Below, piece after piece: positions 17,690-25,474 of a DNA stretch of 64,000 bases (the first letter of the stretch is position 1; every line of letters begins with the position of its first letter). The stretch spans positions 3,293,501 through 3,357,500 of the forward strand of contig NZ_CP162133.1 of assembly GCF_040833955.1 (NCBI RefSeq), read 5' to 3'. The stretch is from Leptospira sp. WS60.C2 (GTDB lineage Bacteria; Spirochaetota; Leptospiria; Leptospirales; Leptospiraceae). The notes below the pieces were generated by a model. It was given only the letters and a program-made list of their open reading frames with translations. It searched no databases and had not been told where the DNA came from. The position numbers were made by a program, and so were the translations under genes.

Positions 17690-20364
17690 AATCGAACCTC
17701 CATTCCAATATTGATTAGAGGTATGATCGCCATCTTACCGTTAGGAGTTTGAGAAACAATGAAGGGAGAGTTGACGGTGTCGTATGTAGGACTTGGGTTT
17801 TGGTTCCTTTGGTAATTTCTAGTATTATCAAATTCAAAACCAGCTTGGTTCCTACGTCCGTAAAAATTCACAAATTCAATATAGGTATTGATGTAACCCC
17901 AGGAATAGTTTTCAATTCGATCAATTCGCAAATCAAATTGGTGGAATGGTAAAAACCGATCACTGTTATAATTACCTGAATAATTAGGAAAATATAAATT
18001 GAGACCGAAAGTTGCCGCTTGGCTTGCTCTAGTAGCACCTGTTATGGGAGTATATGGAGTTCCAGAAAAATATCGAAACCTACCCCCTACCATCCATTCC
18101 GCATTGAATTTATATCCAAAGACTACGTTTAGAATGTGTGTGCGATCAAGGTCATACAATTCTTCTTTGTCATTATTGTAGATGAGTTCTAAATTGTTGT
18201 CATCGTAATAATTGAGATAATTTGTGCCCACTTTTGTTTGTGCAAGTAACGTTCTTGTATTATTTTGTAAGGTTCGATTTCTCGACTCATCACTATTAAG
18301 CCTTGCTTGGTTGTTGATTCTTTTGGTGATCGAGTTGGTATACGAAATCCATCCGAAAAGTCCTGATTGTTCCCTTGGGTCTTTTGTTTTTTTGAGAAAG
18401 ATCTCCACTCCTTCTGAATACCCATACCCTGCATTAGAATAATTTAGATTCTTTGGAGTGATGGGATTTGCCAATACTTTGGCTGTTTCATTCACAAAAA
18501 TACGGGTATCGTTATTCAAGGCGTAAGGATCAACAATGAATGTATCTGGGACGATGATGTTTTGGAAGATATTGCGAAATCCCTCGATTTTGATTTGCCA
18601 TTGGTTTGCAAATTCTTGGCTCATACCGAGCGAGTTGTGTTCCGACCTCTCCATAAACAAGTCAGGATTTCCAGATTTTTTTGATAAGGCTTCTACTGAA
18701 ACGGGAGCATTGTAATGAATTCCATGCCCCACAAGAAAAGTTGTTTTTGTGGAATCGAAAACATACCCAGCAGTGATCCTAGGTGCTAAATTTGTTTCAT
18801 TACTTCCCGAATAATTGTCCACTCGCGCACCAGGCGTTAGGCGAAATCCTCCATATTTAAATTGAAATTCTGCATAAGCCGACTTTTCTCGATAACGTAT
18901 CCGATCTCCATCAATCACAGAACGAAAGGCCGCATTTGAATTTAAAAGATCATTGAATATATTAAAGAATAGCCGATTGAAAGAAGAGATATTCTCCCCT
19001 TTGAGTGTTGTTTCCCGAAATCTACCCTGGACACCAGCTTCAAACTTTAAGTGTTCTTCCCACAACTCCCATTCAAAGGCATTCTGTACATAAGTGATGG
19101 TATCTGAAGTTCGGTTTTGTAATCCAAAAATATTTTCTGCCGTAAGTGGATTTGTAAACCGTAGTTCAAAAAATTCATCAAACCAAGTCCGTGAATAAGA
19201 CAAAGTGTTGCGAAAGGATTTTCCTTTCCAAACATACCTTACCCCATCTGTACGAAACATACGATCAAGGCCTGTAGGTGGTCTTGGATCCTGCCCTCCT
19301 CTTTCGAAATCTGCTTGGGCTTTGGTGTAGGCTTGTCTATCTCGTGTACCGAAGGTTTGGAATGTGATCCTATGATCGGAATGAATGTCCCAAATCAATT
19401 TCCATTGGTAGTCATGGTATTCTGCATACTTGGCATCCTCTGGAATCCCTTGCGGATAGGTTTGCAACAACACGACATTTGGATAGTTCTTTCGACCCGA
19501 ACTAACCATGGCAAGCCCAGGTAATACCTTTGTTTGGTTGTAGATATCAGATAAAAACAAGTTTATATTGATGATGGTTCTGTTTTCATCGACACGATCT
19601 GTTCCTTCGATGGCGATGATTCCGCCAGTCGCATAACCATACTTTGCTGGAAATGCACCTGTATACACATCAAATGATTTAATTAAATTGTTATTTAAAA
19701 CGGAGGATTGGTTCCCCAAATGGAAGGGATAAGGAAGCGGAAACCCATCAAAATAATATTGATTTTGCCTTGTCCCACCTCCACGTAAGGAAAGATCTCC
19801 CCTTTCACTATTGGAATAAGGATTTCCCGTGAGCAAATTGGTTCCGATGTTGGTAAACACAGAAGGCAAAATACCAACAGGAGCTCCAATCACAACACCT
19901 GGTACGGTTTGTAATGCTTTCAGAGAGTCTCCAGACACACCTGGAAGACGTTTGATTTCTTCTTGCACGAGACCATAACGAGAGAGTGGAGTTTTGTCTC
20001 GCTCTCCACTGACAACAATTCCAGAAAGATTGGATTCGGAGATGGAAACAAGAATCAACTGCCCTTTAAAACGGACTTCCCGAAAAAAGGATTCGGTTCG
20101 GTCAGCAGTAGAAACTTTGATTTCATAATAACCTGGTTCGGGAAATTGAAGTTTGGCGATGCCTTCTCCATTCGAGATGCCACTGGTCTTCCCTGTTTTG
20201 GAAATGACCAAAGCATTGGAAACGGGTTTTCCTGAATTCGATTTTACAATTTGGAAGCTGACTTCTAAGTTTCCATCCGCTAGGAGGGAATTTATTTTAT
20301 TGGTACCTAGTAGGAAAACCAATAGAAATCCAAAAAAGAAAATCCGATATGGAAGATACTTCAT
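17686..20364 (-). CDS. TonB-dependent outer-membrane receptor with carboxypeptidase-like regulatory domain
   Basis: 892 aa. A signal peptide (about 1-30) precedes a CarboxypepD_reg-like beta-sandwich (about 33-105: GKPVSNALVISKTGKTSGISNGEG), then the plug (about 125-260, with the RGGGTRQNQYYFDGFPLPY region) and a large beta-barrel ending in a terminal phenylalanine (MEVRF). Such receptors import large or scarce substrates using TonB. The ligand is unknown. The gene overlaps the TetR gene upstream (ATGA) and the lipoprotein gene downstream (TTGA), so the three form a translationally coupled operon likely under the TetR protein's own control. Confidence 0.92.
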   Translation of the reverse strand: MKYLPYRIFFFGFLLVFLLGTNKINSLLADGNLEVSFQIVKSNSGKPVSNALVISKTGKTSGISNGEGIAKLQFPEPGYYEIKVSTADRTESFFREVRFKGQLILVSISESNLSGIVVSGERDKTPLSRYGLVQEEIKRLPGVSGDSLKALQTVPGVVIGAPVGILPSVFTNIGTNLLTGNPYSNSERGDLSLRGGGTRQNQYYFDGFPLPYPFHLGNQSSVLNNNLIKSFDVYTGAFPAKYGYATGGIIAIEGTDRVDENRTIININLFLSDIYNQTKVLPGLAMVSSGRKNYPNVVLLQTYPQGIPEDAKYAEYHDYQWKLIWDIHSDHRITFQTFGTRDRQAYTKAQADFERGGQDPRPPTGLDRMFRTDGVRYVWKGKSFRNTLSYSRTWFDEFFELRFTNPLTAENIFGLQNRTSDTITYVQNAFEWELWEEHLKFEAGVQGRFRETTLKGENISSFNRLFFNIFNDLLNSNAAFRSVIDGDRIRYREKSAYAEFQFKYGGFRLTPGARVDNYSGSNETNLAPRITAGYVFDSTKTTFLVGHGIHYNAPVSVEALSKKSGNPDLFMERSEHNSLGMSQEFANQWQIKIEGFRNIFQNIIVPDTFIVDPYALNNDTRIFVNETAKVLANPITPKNLNYSNAGYGYSEGVEIFLKKTKDPREQSGLFGWISYTNSITKRINNQARLNSDESRNRTLQNNTRTLLAQTKVGTNYLNYYDDNNLELIYNNDKEELYDLDRTHILNVVFGYKFNAEWMVGGRFRYFSGTPYTPITGATRASQAATFGLNLYFPNYSGNYNSDRFLPFHQFDLRIDRIENYSWGYINTYIEFVNFYGRRNQAGFEFDNTRNYQRNQNPSPTYDTVNSPFIVSQTPNGKMAIIPLINIGMEVRF
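17697..17701 (-). promoter_or_regulatory. GGAGG ribosome-binding site that fixes a TTG start
   Basis: The five-base consensus lies inside the last codons of the TonB receptor gene and is spaced 7 nt from the TTG at 17687-17689, supporting that non-ATG start for the lipoprotein gene. Confidence 0.7.
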
Positions 20365-20942
20365 TCGTTTACTGGAATCAAGTTTTCAGCTATCTTGTAG
20401 AGTTCTTCTAGAGATTTTTTATCATCCAAGAGTCGATAACTTTGTAAAACACCTTCATAAACAATGAACAGTTGTTTGGCGAGAGAATGAGGATCAACAT
20501 TTGGTTTGGTATATCCATTTTGGATGGATTCTTTCAAAAATTCGGATAAACATTCGATTGTCTGATTGGCAATTCTTTCAATTTCAGAACGTATGTGTGT
20601 TTCACTTGGATGGATTTGTGCGCGAAAGTTTGCCATTCCGCATCCAAATAGTTGGGATTGTCTAGCTTCCCTCGAAAGAATACGAACCCATGCTTTGATA
20701 AAATCCAAAGGTTTTGGATTCCGTTTCATCAAAGTTTTGAGAAGATTTAAATTTTCATCGGAATAGAGTTTTAGGACTTCTTTTCCCAATTCTTCCTTGG
20801 AAGAAAAATGTTGGTACAAACTCGCTTTCACGGTTTTGGCTTCTTCCACAATTTGGTTGAGACCTGTTTCGGCATAACCTTGTTTCAGAAAAAGGTTACG
20901 GCTGACAGATAAAAGTCGAGTTTTTGTCGGTTCCTTTTTCAT
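20361..20942 (-). CDS. TetR/AcrR family transcriptional regulator
   Basis: 193 aa from ATG 20942; the frame reaches a TTG at 20975 that would add 11 residues absent from the family. The N-terminal helix-turn-helix is typical (TRLLSVSRNLFLKQGYAETG, then LNQIVEEAKTVKASLYQHF, about residues 8-50). The rest is a helical ligand-binding domain containing one cysteine near FGCGMANF. It heads the TonB receptor-lipoprotein operon and faces a nitroreductase gene across 149 bp holding two 10-bp pseudo-palindromes, so autoregulation and control of both sides is likely. Confidence 0.93.
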   Translation of the reverse strand: MKKEPTKTRLLSVSRNLFLKQGYAETGLNQIVEEAKTVKASLYQHFSSKEELGKEVLKLYSDENLNLLKTLMKRNPKPLDFIKAWVRILSREARQSQLFGCGMANFRAQIHPSETHIRSEIERIANQTIECLSEFLKESIQNGYTKPNVDPHSLAKQLFIVYEGVLQSYRLLDDKKSLEELYKIAENLIPVNE

Positions 20943-20986
20943 CTCTGTCCAAACATAAGGCAAAACAATTTCCAAGCAAGAAATAC

Positions 20987-20996
20987 ACCGAACGGT
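20987..20996. promoter_or_regulatory. Candidate TetR operator 1
   Basis: ACCG-AA-CGGT, a 10-bp pseudo-palindrome 45 bp before the tetR start. It differs from operator 2 at only two of ten positions and resembles the ACCGnnCGGT core common for TetR-family sites. Confidence 0.45.
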
Positions 20997-21048
20997 CTGT
21001 TCAAAATTTCTTCACGTTTCAGTGTTTGGACTAGAAAATTGTACTTGC

Positions 21049-21078
21049 AAAAACATACCGACTGGTATGTATGTTTTT
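21049..21078. promoter_or_regulatory. Candidate TetR operator 2 upstream of nitroreductase
   Basis: ACATACC-GACT-GGTATGT (21053-21070) is a perfect inverted repeat with core ACCGACTGGT. A wider overlapping repeat, AAAAACATAC (21049-21058) and GTATGTTTTT (21069-21078), is also perfect. It lies 14-43 bp before the nitroreductase start, where it would cover the promoter. Confidence 0.65.
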
Positions 21079-21091
21079 CAGAAGGTATTAG

Positions 21092-21784
21092 ATGAACCCA
21101 GAATTGATCTCCATCCATGAAGTGGCAAAGTCGGTTAAGGAAGCAATGGAAACTCGCCATAGCATCCGCGAATACGAATCCAAACCCATACCAGAAGAAG
21201 TATTAAAACGCATTTTTGAAACCGCACTCCGTAGCCCAAGTTGGAAAAATTCCCAACCCTGGAAGGTACATATCGTGAGTGGGAACAAACGAGACGAATT
21301 AGCATCAGCACTGACAGAAGCTGCCAAAGTTTCCACTCCTATCCCAGAAACCAACTGGCCTGAGTCCTACCCAAGTGATGCCAAAAAACGGATGTTTGAT
21401 TTAGGAATGAAAATCTATGGAGTTGCAGGTATCGATCGAAAAGACAAAGAAGCCCGAGACCAATTTATGCTTCGTAATTTTCAATTTTTTGGAGCTCCCA
21501 CAGCCGTCTTCATCACATCCAAATTTGATCTGAATTTTTTTGTGGGAATCGATTTCGGATGTTTTCTTCAATCCATTTTACTTTTAGCAAGAGAAGAAGG
21601 ACTTGGAACTTGCCCACAGGCCGCACTCGGTGCCTTTCCTCAAGTCGTACGAAATGCACTACAACTTCCAAACGAAGAAAAAGTCATTATGGGCCTTAGC
21701 ATTGGATACCCAAAAGCAAGTTCTGAACTCAATCGGTATCATACTCCCAGGGAAAGTGCATCGGATTTAATCCGGTTCTATTAA
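21092..21784 (+). CDS. Nitroreductase family protein
   Basis: 230-aa FMN-dependent oxidoreductase. The FMN-binding start RHSIREYESKPIPEEVL and ALRSPSWKNSQPWKVHIV are clear, as are the C-terminal EEGLGTCPQAALGAFPQVV and GLSIGYPKASSELN. Family members use NAD(P)H to reduce nitroaromatics, quinones or enones. AGAAGG lies 6 nt before the ATG. It is divergent from the tetR-TonB receptor-lipoprotein operon and probably in the same regulon. Confidence 0.93.
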   Translation: MNPELISIHEVAKSVKEAMETRHSIREYESKPIPEEVLKRIFETALRSPSWKNSQPWKVHIVSGNKRDELASALTEAAKVSTPIPETNWPESYPSDAKKRMFDLGMKIYGVAGIDRKDKEARDQFMLRNFQFFGAPTAVFITSKFDLNFFVGIDFGCFLQSILLLAREEGLGTCPQAALGAFPQVVRNALQLPNEEKVIMGLSIGYPKASSELNRYHTPRESASDLIRFY

Positions 21785-21849
21785 AAAACATTTTCGTTTT
21801 AGAAACTTTGGTATAAAATACATCAATTGTATTAAAAAGTTAGGTAGAT

Positions 21850-22452
21850 ATGTACGACAAAGATTTCTGGAACGAACGTTATGTGAGAGAAGAGTATGTT
21901 TATGGTAAGGAACCGAATGAGTTTTTGCGCTCACGACTTCCTAACTTAAAAAAAGGGCGTATTCTTTTTCCTTGTGAAGGAGAAGGACGCAATGCCGTAT
22001 TTGCCGCCAGTTTAGGATGGGATGTGTTCGCGTTTGATCAGTCTGAGAAAGGAAGACAAAAAGCCATTCAATTAGCAAAAGAAAAAAATGTGACTTTCCA
22101 TTATGAAATATCAGATGCACTGACTTACCCTTATGCGCCTGAACAGATGGATATGGTTGCTCTCATTTACAGTCATTTTCACAAATCGATACGAACAACA
22201 GTTCATCGAAATTGTGTTCGCACTCTAAAACCGGGAGGAATATTACTTTTGGAAGCATTCTCACCTGAACAATTGAAATTTACTTCTGGAGGACCAAAGG
22301 ATCCTGATATGTTGTATCATCTAAAGGATCTCCGAATGGATTTTTCTGAAATGAATGTTGAATATGAGGAAGCATTAGAAACTGAACTAAATGAAAGTCC
22401 GTTCCATAAAGGAACAGCTAGCATTGTCAGACTTGTTCTAAGAAAAATTTAG
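21850..22452 (+). CDS. Class I SAM-dependent methyltransferase
   Basis: 200 aa. Motif I is ILFPCEGEGRNAVFAASLG (about residues 38-56), followed by the acidic strand-2 end VFAFDQSEKG and a post-motif LKPGGILLLEAFSPEQ. The opening FWNERYVREEYVYGKEPNEFL is characteristic of the TehB/TPMT-like group, some of which methylate tellurite, thiols or small molecules. Substrate unknown. It stands 65 bp after the nitroreductase gene on the same strand and may share its transcript. Confidence 0.9.
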   Translation: MYDKDFWNERYVREEYVYGKEPNEFLRSRLPNLKKGRILFPCEGEGRNAVFAASLGWDVFAFDQSEKGRQKAIQLAKEKNVTFHYEISDALTYPYAPEQMDMVALIYSHFHKSIRTTVHRNCVRTLKPGGILLLEAFSPEQLKFTSGGPKDPDMLYHLKDLRMDFSEMNVEYEEALETELNESPFHKGTASIVRLVLRKI

Positions 22453-22508
22453 TTAGTTTTTCCTTTTAAGTTTTTAAATTCATGATTCTCTTGTCTCTCG
22501 CAAGTGAC

Positions 22509-22513
22509 AGGAG
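22509..22513 (+). promoter_or_regulatory. Ribosome-binding site fixing the M20 peptidase start
   Basis: AGGAG lies 7 nt before the ATG at 22521; an in-frame ATG at 22482 has no comparable site. Confidence 0.7.
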
Positions 22514-22520
22514 AATCTAT

Positions 22521-23960
22521 ATGAAGTTTCAAATTTGGGTGTGGCTATGTTCGATCTTGGCCTTACAATGTTCTTTTGGTAGCAAGGTCGAATATGCAAA
22601 ACTGAAACAAGCATACCCAACTGTGAAATGGGAAAGTCGTCGTACAGAAGCTGTAAAATACTTAACAGATATCCTAAAGATTCCCTCCGTTCGCGGAAAT
22701 GAAATCCAAGTTACAAAATATATCCAATCCATTCTTACAAAAGAAGGAATTAACTCTCGTTTGGTGTTTGATCCGAAATATCCCAATCGACCCAATTTAA
22801 TCGCTGAGTTGCCAGCAACAGTTCCCAATCCAGAACCGGGTATTATTCTAGCGAACCATTTGGATACGGTAGAATTTGATTCCAAGGAGTGGAAAGTAAA
22901 TCCGCTGGCTGGTTCTGTCCAAGATGGCCGAGTTTGGGGACGTGGTGCTATTGATATGAAAGGTATGGCTGTCATGGAACTTGTTGCGTTTTTGGAATTA
23001 AAACGATCTGGGATTCCAAGAACCCGAAAAACCATGTTTTTAGCATTAGCGGATGAAGAATCAGGTTCTGTGTTAGGTGGAAAGTATATGACCACTTCGC
23101 AAAAACAAGTTTTTACAGGATATGAATATGCAATCAATGAAGGTGGAGTTGCCACACGAGACATTGTTATACCAGGTTCCACTATCTTTAACATACAATA
23201 TGCAGAGAAAGGAAATATCTGGTTACGAGCCAAAATCACAGGAAGCAGCGGACATGGATCTTCGCCACCGAATCAGTATCCTGCATTGGCTTTGATGCAG
23301 TTTTTTAATGAGGTAAGAGAATTGGAATCTGATATTCGCATTACGGAAGAAACAGATGCATTTTTTTATCAGTTAGGTACGATTAGTTCATTTCCAAAAT
23401 CATTTTTCTTAAAGAATGCAAGAAACCCTCTGATCAAACCACTCTTACATTCTACGATTCGAAGCAATCGCCATTTAACTGCAATGACAACGAATACGAA
23501 ATCCATTACAGGATTTCGCACAAGTGAAGGAGAGGGTGGGGAAAACGTAATCGCGGGTGAAGCAATAGGAAGATTGGACATTCGTACTTTGCCAGGAGTC
23601 GACATTGAAGAGTTTGCTAAAAAAGTAAAAACTATCGCCACAAAGTATAATGCAGAGATTACATTCACTGACATCAATCCAACAGATGTTTCTCCGATTC
23701 AAACCAGGTTTTTTAGCACACTAGCCGCAGTTTCTGCAAACAAGTTTCCTAATAGCACTGTAACTCCCTTTTTATCACCAGGAAAAACTGATAACTCTTA
23801 TCTCCGAAAGATTGGAATCAAAGCCTATGGACTGATCCCTGCTGTCTTAAAAGCGGAAGATATCGATGGAATGCATGGCAAAAATGAAAACATGACCATC
23901 GAAAATTTAGAATTGGGTACAAAAATCCTATTCGAAACGTTAGTGGAAATGAATCAATAA
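22521..23960 (+). CDS. M20 family metallopeptidase, lipoprotein
   Basis: 479 aa from ATG 22521. The signal ends in lipobox LALQ-C17, so the enzyme should be lipid-anchored. The M20 di-zinc site is complete: ANHLDTVEF (H113, D115), bridging D145 in GRGAIDMKG, catalytic E179/E180 in ADEESGS, and a late HGKNEN metal-ligand region near residue 450. The middle lid/dimerisation domain is present. M20 enzymes hydrolyse small peptides or N-acyl amino acids; this resembles the Cps1/carboxypeptidase S branch. Surface anchoring suggests peptide scavenging. Confidence 0.92.
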   Translation: MKFQIWVWLCSILALQCSFGSKVEYAKLKQAYPTVKWESRRTEAVKYLTDILKIPSVRGNEIQVTKYIQSILTKEGINSRLVFDPKYPNRPNLIAELPATVPNPEPGIILANHLDTVEFDSKEWKVNPLAGSVQDGRVWGRGAIDMKGMAVMELVAFLELKRSGIPRTRKTMFLALADEESGSVLGGKYMTTSQKQVFTGYEYAINEGGVATRDIVIPGSTIFNIQYAEKGNIWLRAKITGSSGHGSSPPNQYPALALMQFFNEVRELESDIRITEETDAFFYQLGTISSFPKSFFLKNARNPLIKPLLHSTIRSNRHLTAMTTNTKSITGFRTSEGEGGENVIAGEAIGRLDIRTLPGVDIEEFAKKVKTIATKYNAEITFTDINPTDVSPIQTRFFSTLAAVSANKFPNSTVTPFLSPGKTDNSYLRKIGIKAYGLIPAVLKAEDIDGMHGKNENMTIENLELGTKILFETLVEMNQ

Positions 23961-24046
23961 CAGACTAGTTGATTACAAATCCTTGTTATGCGAATGAAAT
24001 GTTTCTTGCGCATCACGAGGATGCAAACCAATCCGATTTAGATCGC

Positions 24047-24574
24047 TTAAGGAGACTCTTTGTTTGGTTTGGGTTTGGAACTTATGGTGGAAAGATACTC
24101 TAGGATGCTCTCTTCTCCTCTGTCCTCGGCAAGTTCTGCAATGCTCACACCACCCACCGTTTTGACCTTTGTCTCTGCACCCGCATGGACAAGAAGTTTC
24201 ACTAACTCTAAATTTCCTCGATACACGGCTCGGTAGAGTGCCGTCTCGCCCATGGTATTTCGGAGATTGACATTGGCACCTTTTTGGATGAGGTATTTTG
24301 CCATTTCCACTTCTTCGTCATCCACTGCTTTGATCAGAGATGAGTTTCCCAAGGAATCTTTAGCGTTGATCGAGACACCTTGAGCCAAAATGGATTTCAC
24401 CTCGTCAAGGTTACCTTTTTCCACTGCGTGGAAGAGACGTAATTCCAAACTAGGGGGCGATTTTACAACGGACTCATCTTCCATACAACCGCCTATCACT
24501 GTCACCGCGACCAGAGAAAGACTCACAAATAGTAAATTTTTTTTGAAAATTCGAGTGGATAAGAATGGGAACAT
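24047..24574 (-). CDS. Ankyrin-repeat lipoprotein
   Basis: 175 aa from ATG 24574 (a TTG precedes it). The signal peptide ends at a lipobox-like VIGGC (Cys about 30). The mature protein is three to four ankyrin repeats: LFHAVEKGNLDEVKSIL, GNSSLIKAVDDEEVEMAKYL, GETALYRAVYRGNLELVKLL and GVSIAELAEDRG. Ankyrin repeats bind other proteins; exported versions are common in Leptospira, function unknown. It is divergent from the SPFH gene with 24 bp between starts, so promoters must overlap the coding ends. Confidence 0.88.
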   Translation of the reverse strand: MFPFLSTRIFKKNLLFVSLSLVAVTVIGGCMEDESVVKSPPSLELRLFHAVEKGNLDEVKSILAQGVSINAKDSLGNSSLIKAVDDEEVEMAKYLIQKGANVNLRNTMGETALYRAVYRGNLELVKLLVHAGAETKVKTVGGVSIAELAEDRGEESILEYLSTISSKPKPNKESP

Positions 24575-24598
24575 CAATTTGAGTCTAATAGTTTAACT

Positions 24599-25426
24599 AT
24601 GAAACGTCGATCCATTTTTCAAACTAGTTTCCAGTTCCTGCCTGTTTTGTTCCTTGGGATGTTGTATGTCTCTTGTATTTCCATCATCAATCCTGGGGAA
24701 GTGGGACTGATGTGGAGGCCCTATAGCACAGGCCTTAGCCAGAAACCACTGGAATCGAGAGTACAAACCTATATGCCATGGAACAGTGTTTATGTGTATT
24801 CAATCCAATGGAGTAGTTACCAAGAGAAAGTGGAAGTACTCACACGAGATGATTTAACAATCACTGTGACAGCCGATATCATCATACGCCCAGTGCAAAA
24901 CGAAATTTATGAATTGGAAATGGAGATTGGGAGAGATTATTACGAAAAAGTGGTAAAACCACAATTTCGAACTGCCATACGAAACATACTTTCTGCTTAT
25001 AACATGGTTTCGATTTCAAAAGAAACACCAAATGTTTCATCGCAGATTAAAAAATCTCTTACTGAAAAATTAAAATTCAAACATGTCGAAATTGATGATG
25101 TCATTATCGATGATGTGGAATATAGTCCTTCTATCTTAAAAGCAATCGAAAGTAAACTCACGAAACAACAAGAACAAGAACAGATGAAGTTCGAAATCAA
25201 TATTGCCAAACGTGATGCGGAAATTCAACAAATCTCTGCAGAAGGAAAAGCAAAAGCAGTACTCATCGAAGCGGAAGCACAAGCCAAAGCACAAAAGATG
25301 ATCTCAGACTCACTCACACCTAAATACATTCAACTCAAAGCCATGGAAAATCCAAACAACAAATTGATCTTTGTTCCTAATGGCAAAGATGGATTGCCAA
25401 TCATTGTGAACCCAGATTCGAAATGA
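24599..25426 (+). CDS. SPFH/prohibitin-family protein with N-terminal signal
   Basis: 275 aa. The N-terminal hydrophobic segment (about 8-27) is followed by an SPFH/band 7 domain (about 30-190: INPGEVGLMWRP, VLTRDDLTITVTADIIIRP, RTAIRNILSAYNMVSI). A coiled coil rich in Ala/Lys/Glu (AEGKAKAVLIEAEAQAKAQ) follows, as in prohibitins. Family members form ring or cage scaffolds at membranes that modulate proteases. The segment ends YVSC, so it could be a lipoprotein, but tyrosine at -3 is unusual and a simple membrane anchor is equally possible. Confidence 0.88.
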   Translation: MKRRSIFQTSFQFLPVLFLGMLYVSCISIINPGEVGLMWRPYSTGLSQKPLESRVQTYMPWNSVYVYSIQWSSYQEKVEVLTRDDLTITVTADIIIRPVQNEIYELEMEIGRDYYEKVVKPQFRTAIRNILSAYNMVSISKETPNVSSQIKKSLTEKLKFKHVEIDDVIIDDVEYSPSILKAIESKLTKQQEQEQMKFEINIAKRDAEIQQISAEGKAKAVLIEAEAQAKAQKMISDSLTPKYIQLKAMENPNNKLIFVPNGKDGLPIIVNPDSK

Positions 25427-25440
25427 GAGGCAAGGAAAGC

Positions 25441-25462
25441 TAACCCCGCATATGCGGGGTTA
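25441..25462. terminator. Perfect 22-nt palindrome between convergent genes
   Basis: TAACCCCGCAT/ATGCGGGGTTA is fully self-complementary and lies 15 bp after the SPFH stop and 13 bp from the TonB receptor stop. There is no T-tract; it is most likely a bidirectional terminator or transcript-end hairpin. Confidence 0.65.
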
Positions 25463-25474
25463 AGAAAGGAGGGG

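Noticed and set aside
20943..20975. Longer TetR start at TTG 20975
   Set aside because: Adds 11 residues not expected before the helix-turn-helix; ATG at 20942 fits the family.
22529..23239. 236-aa open frame on the minus strand
   Set aside because: Lies wholly antisense to the M20 peptidase, whose catalytic motifs are intact; a codon-bias shadow.
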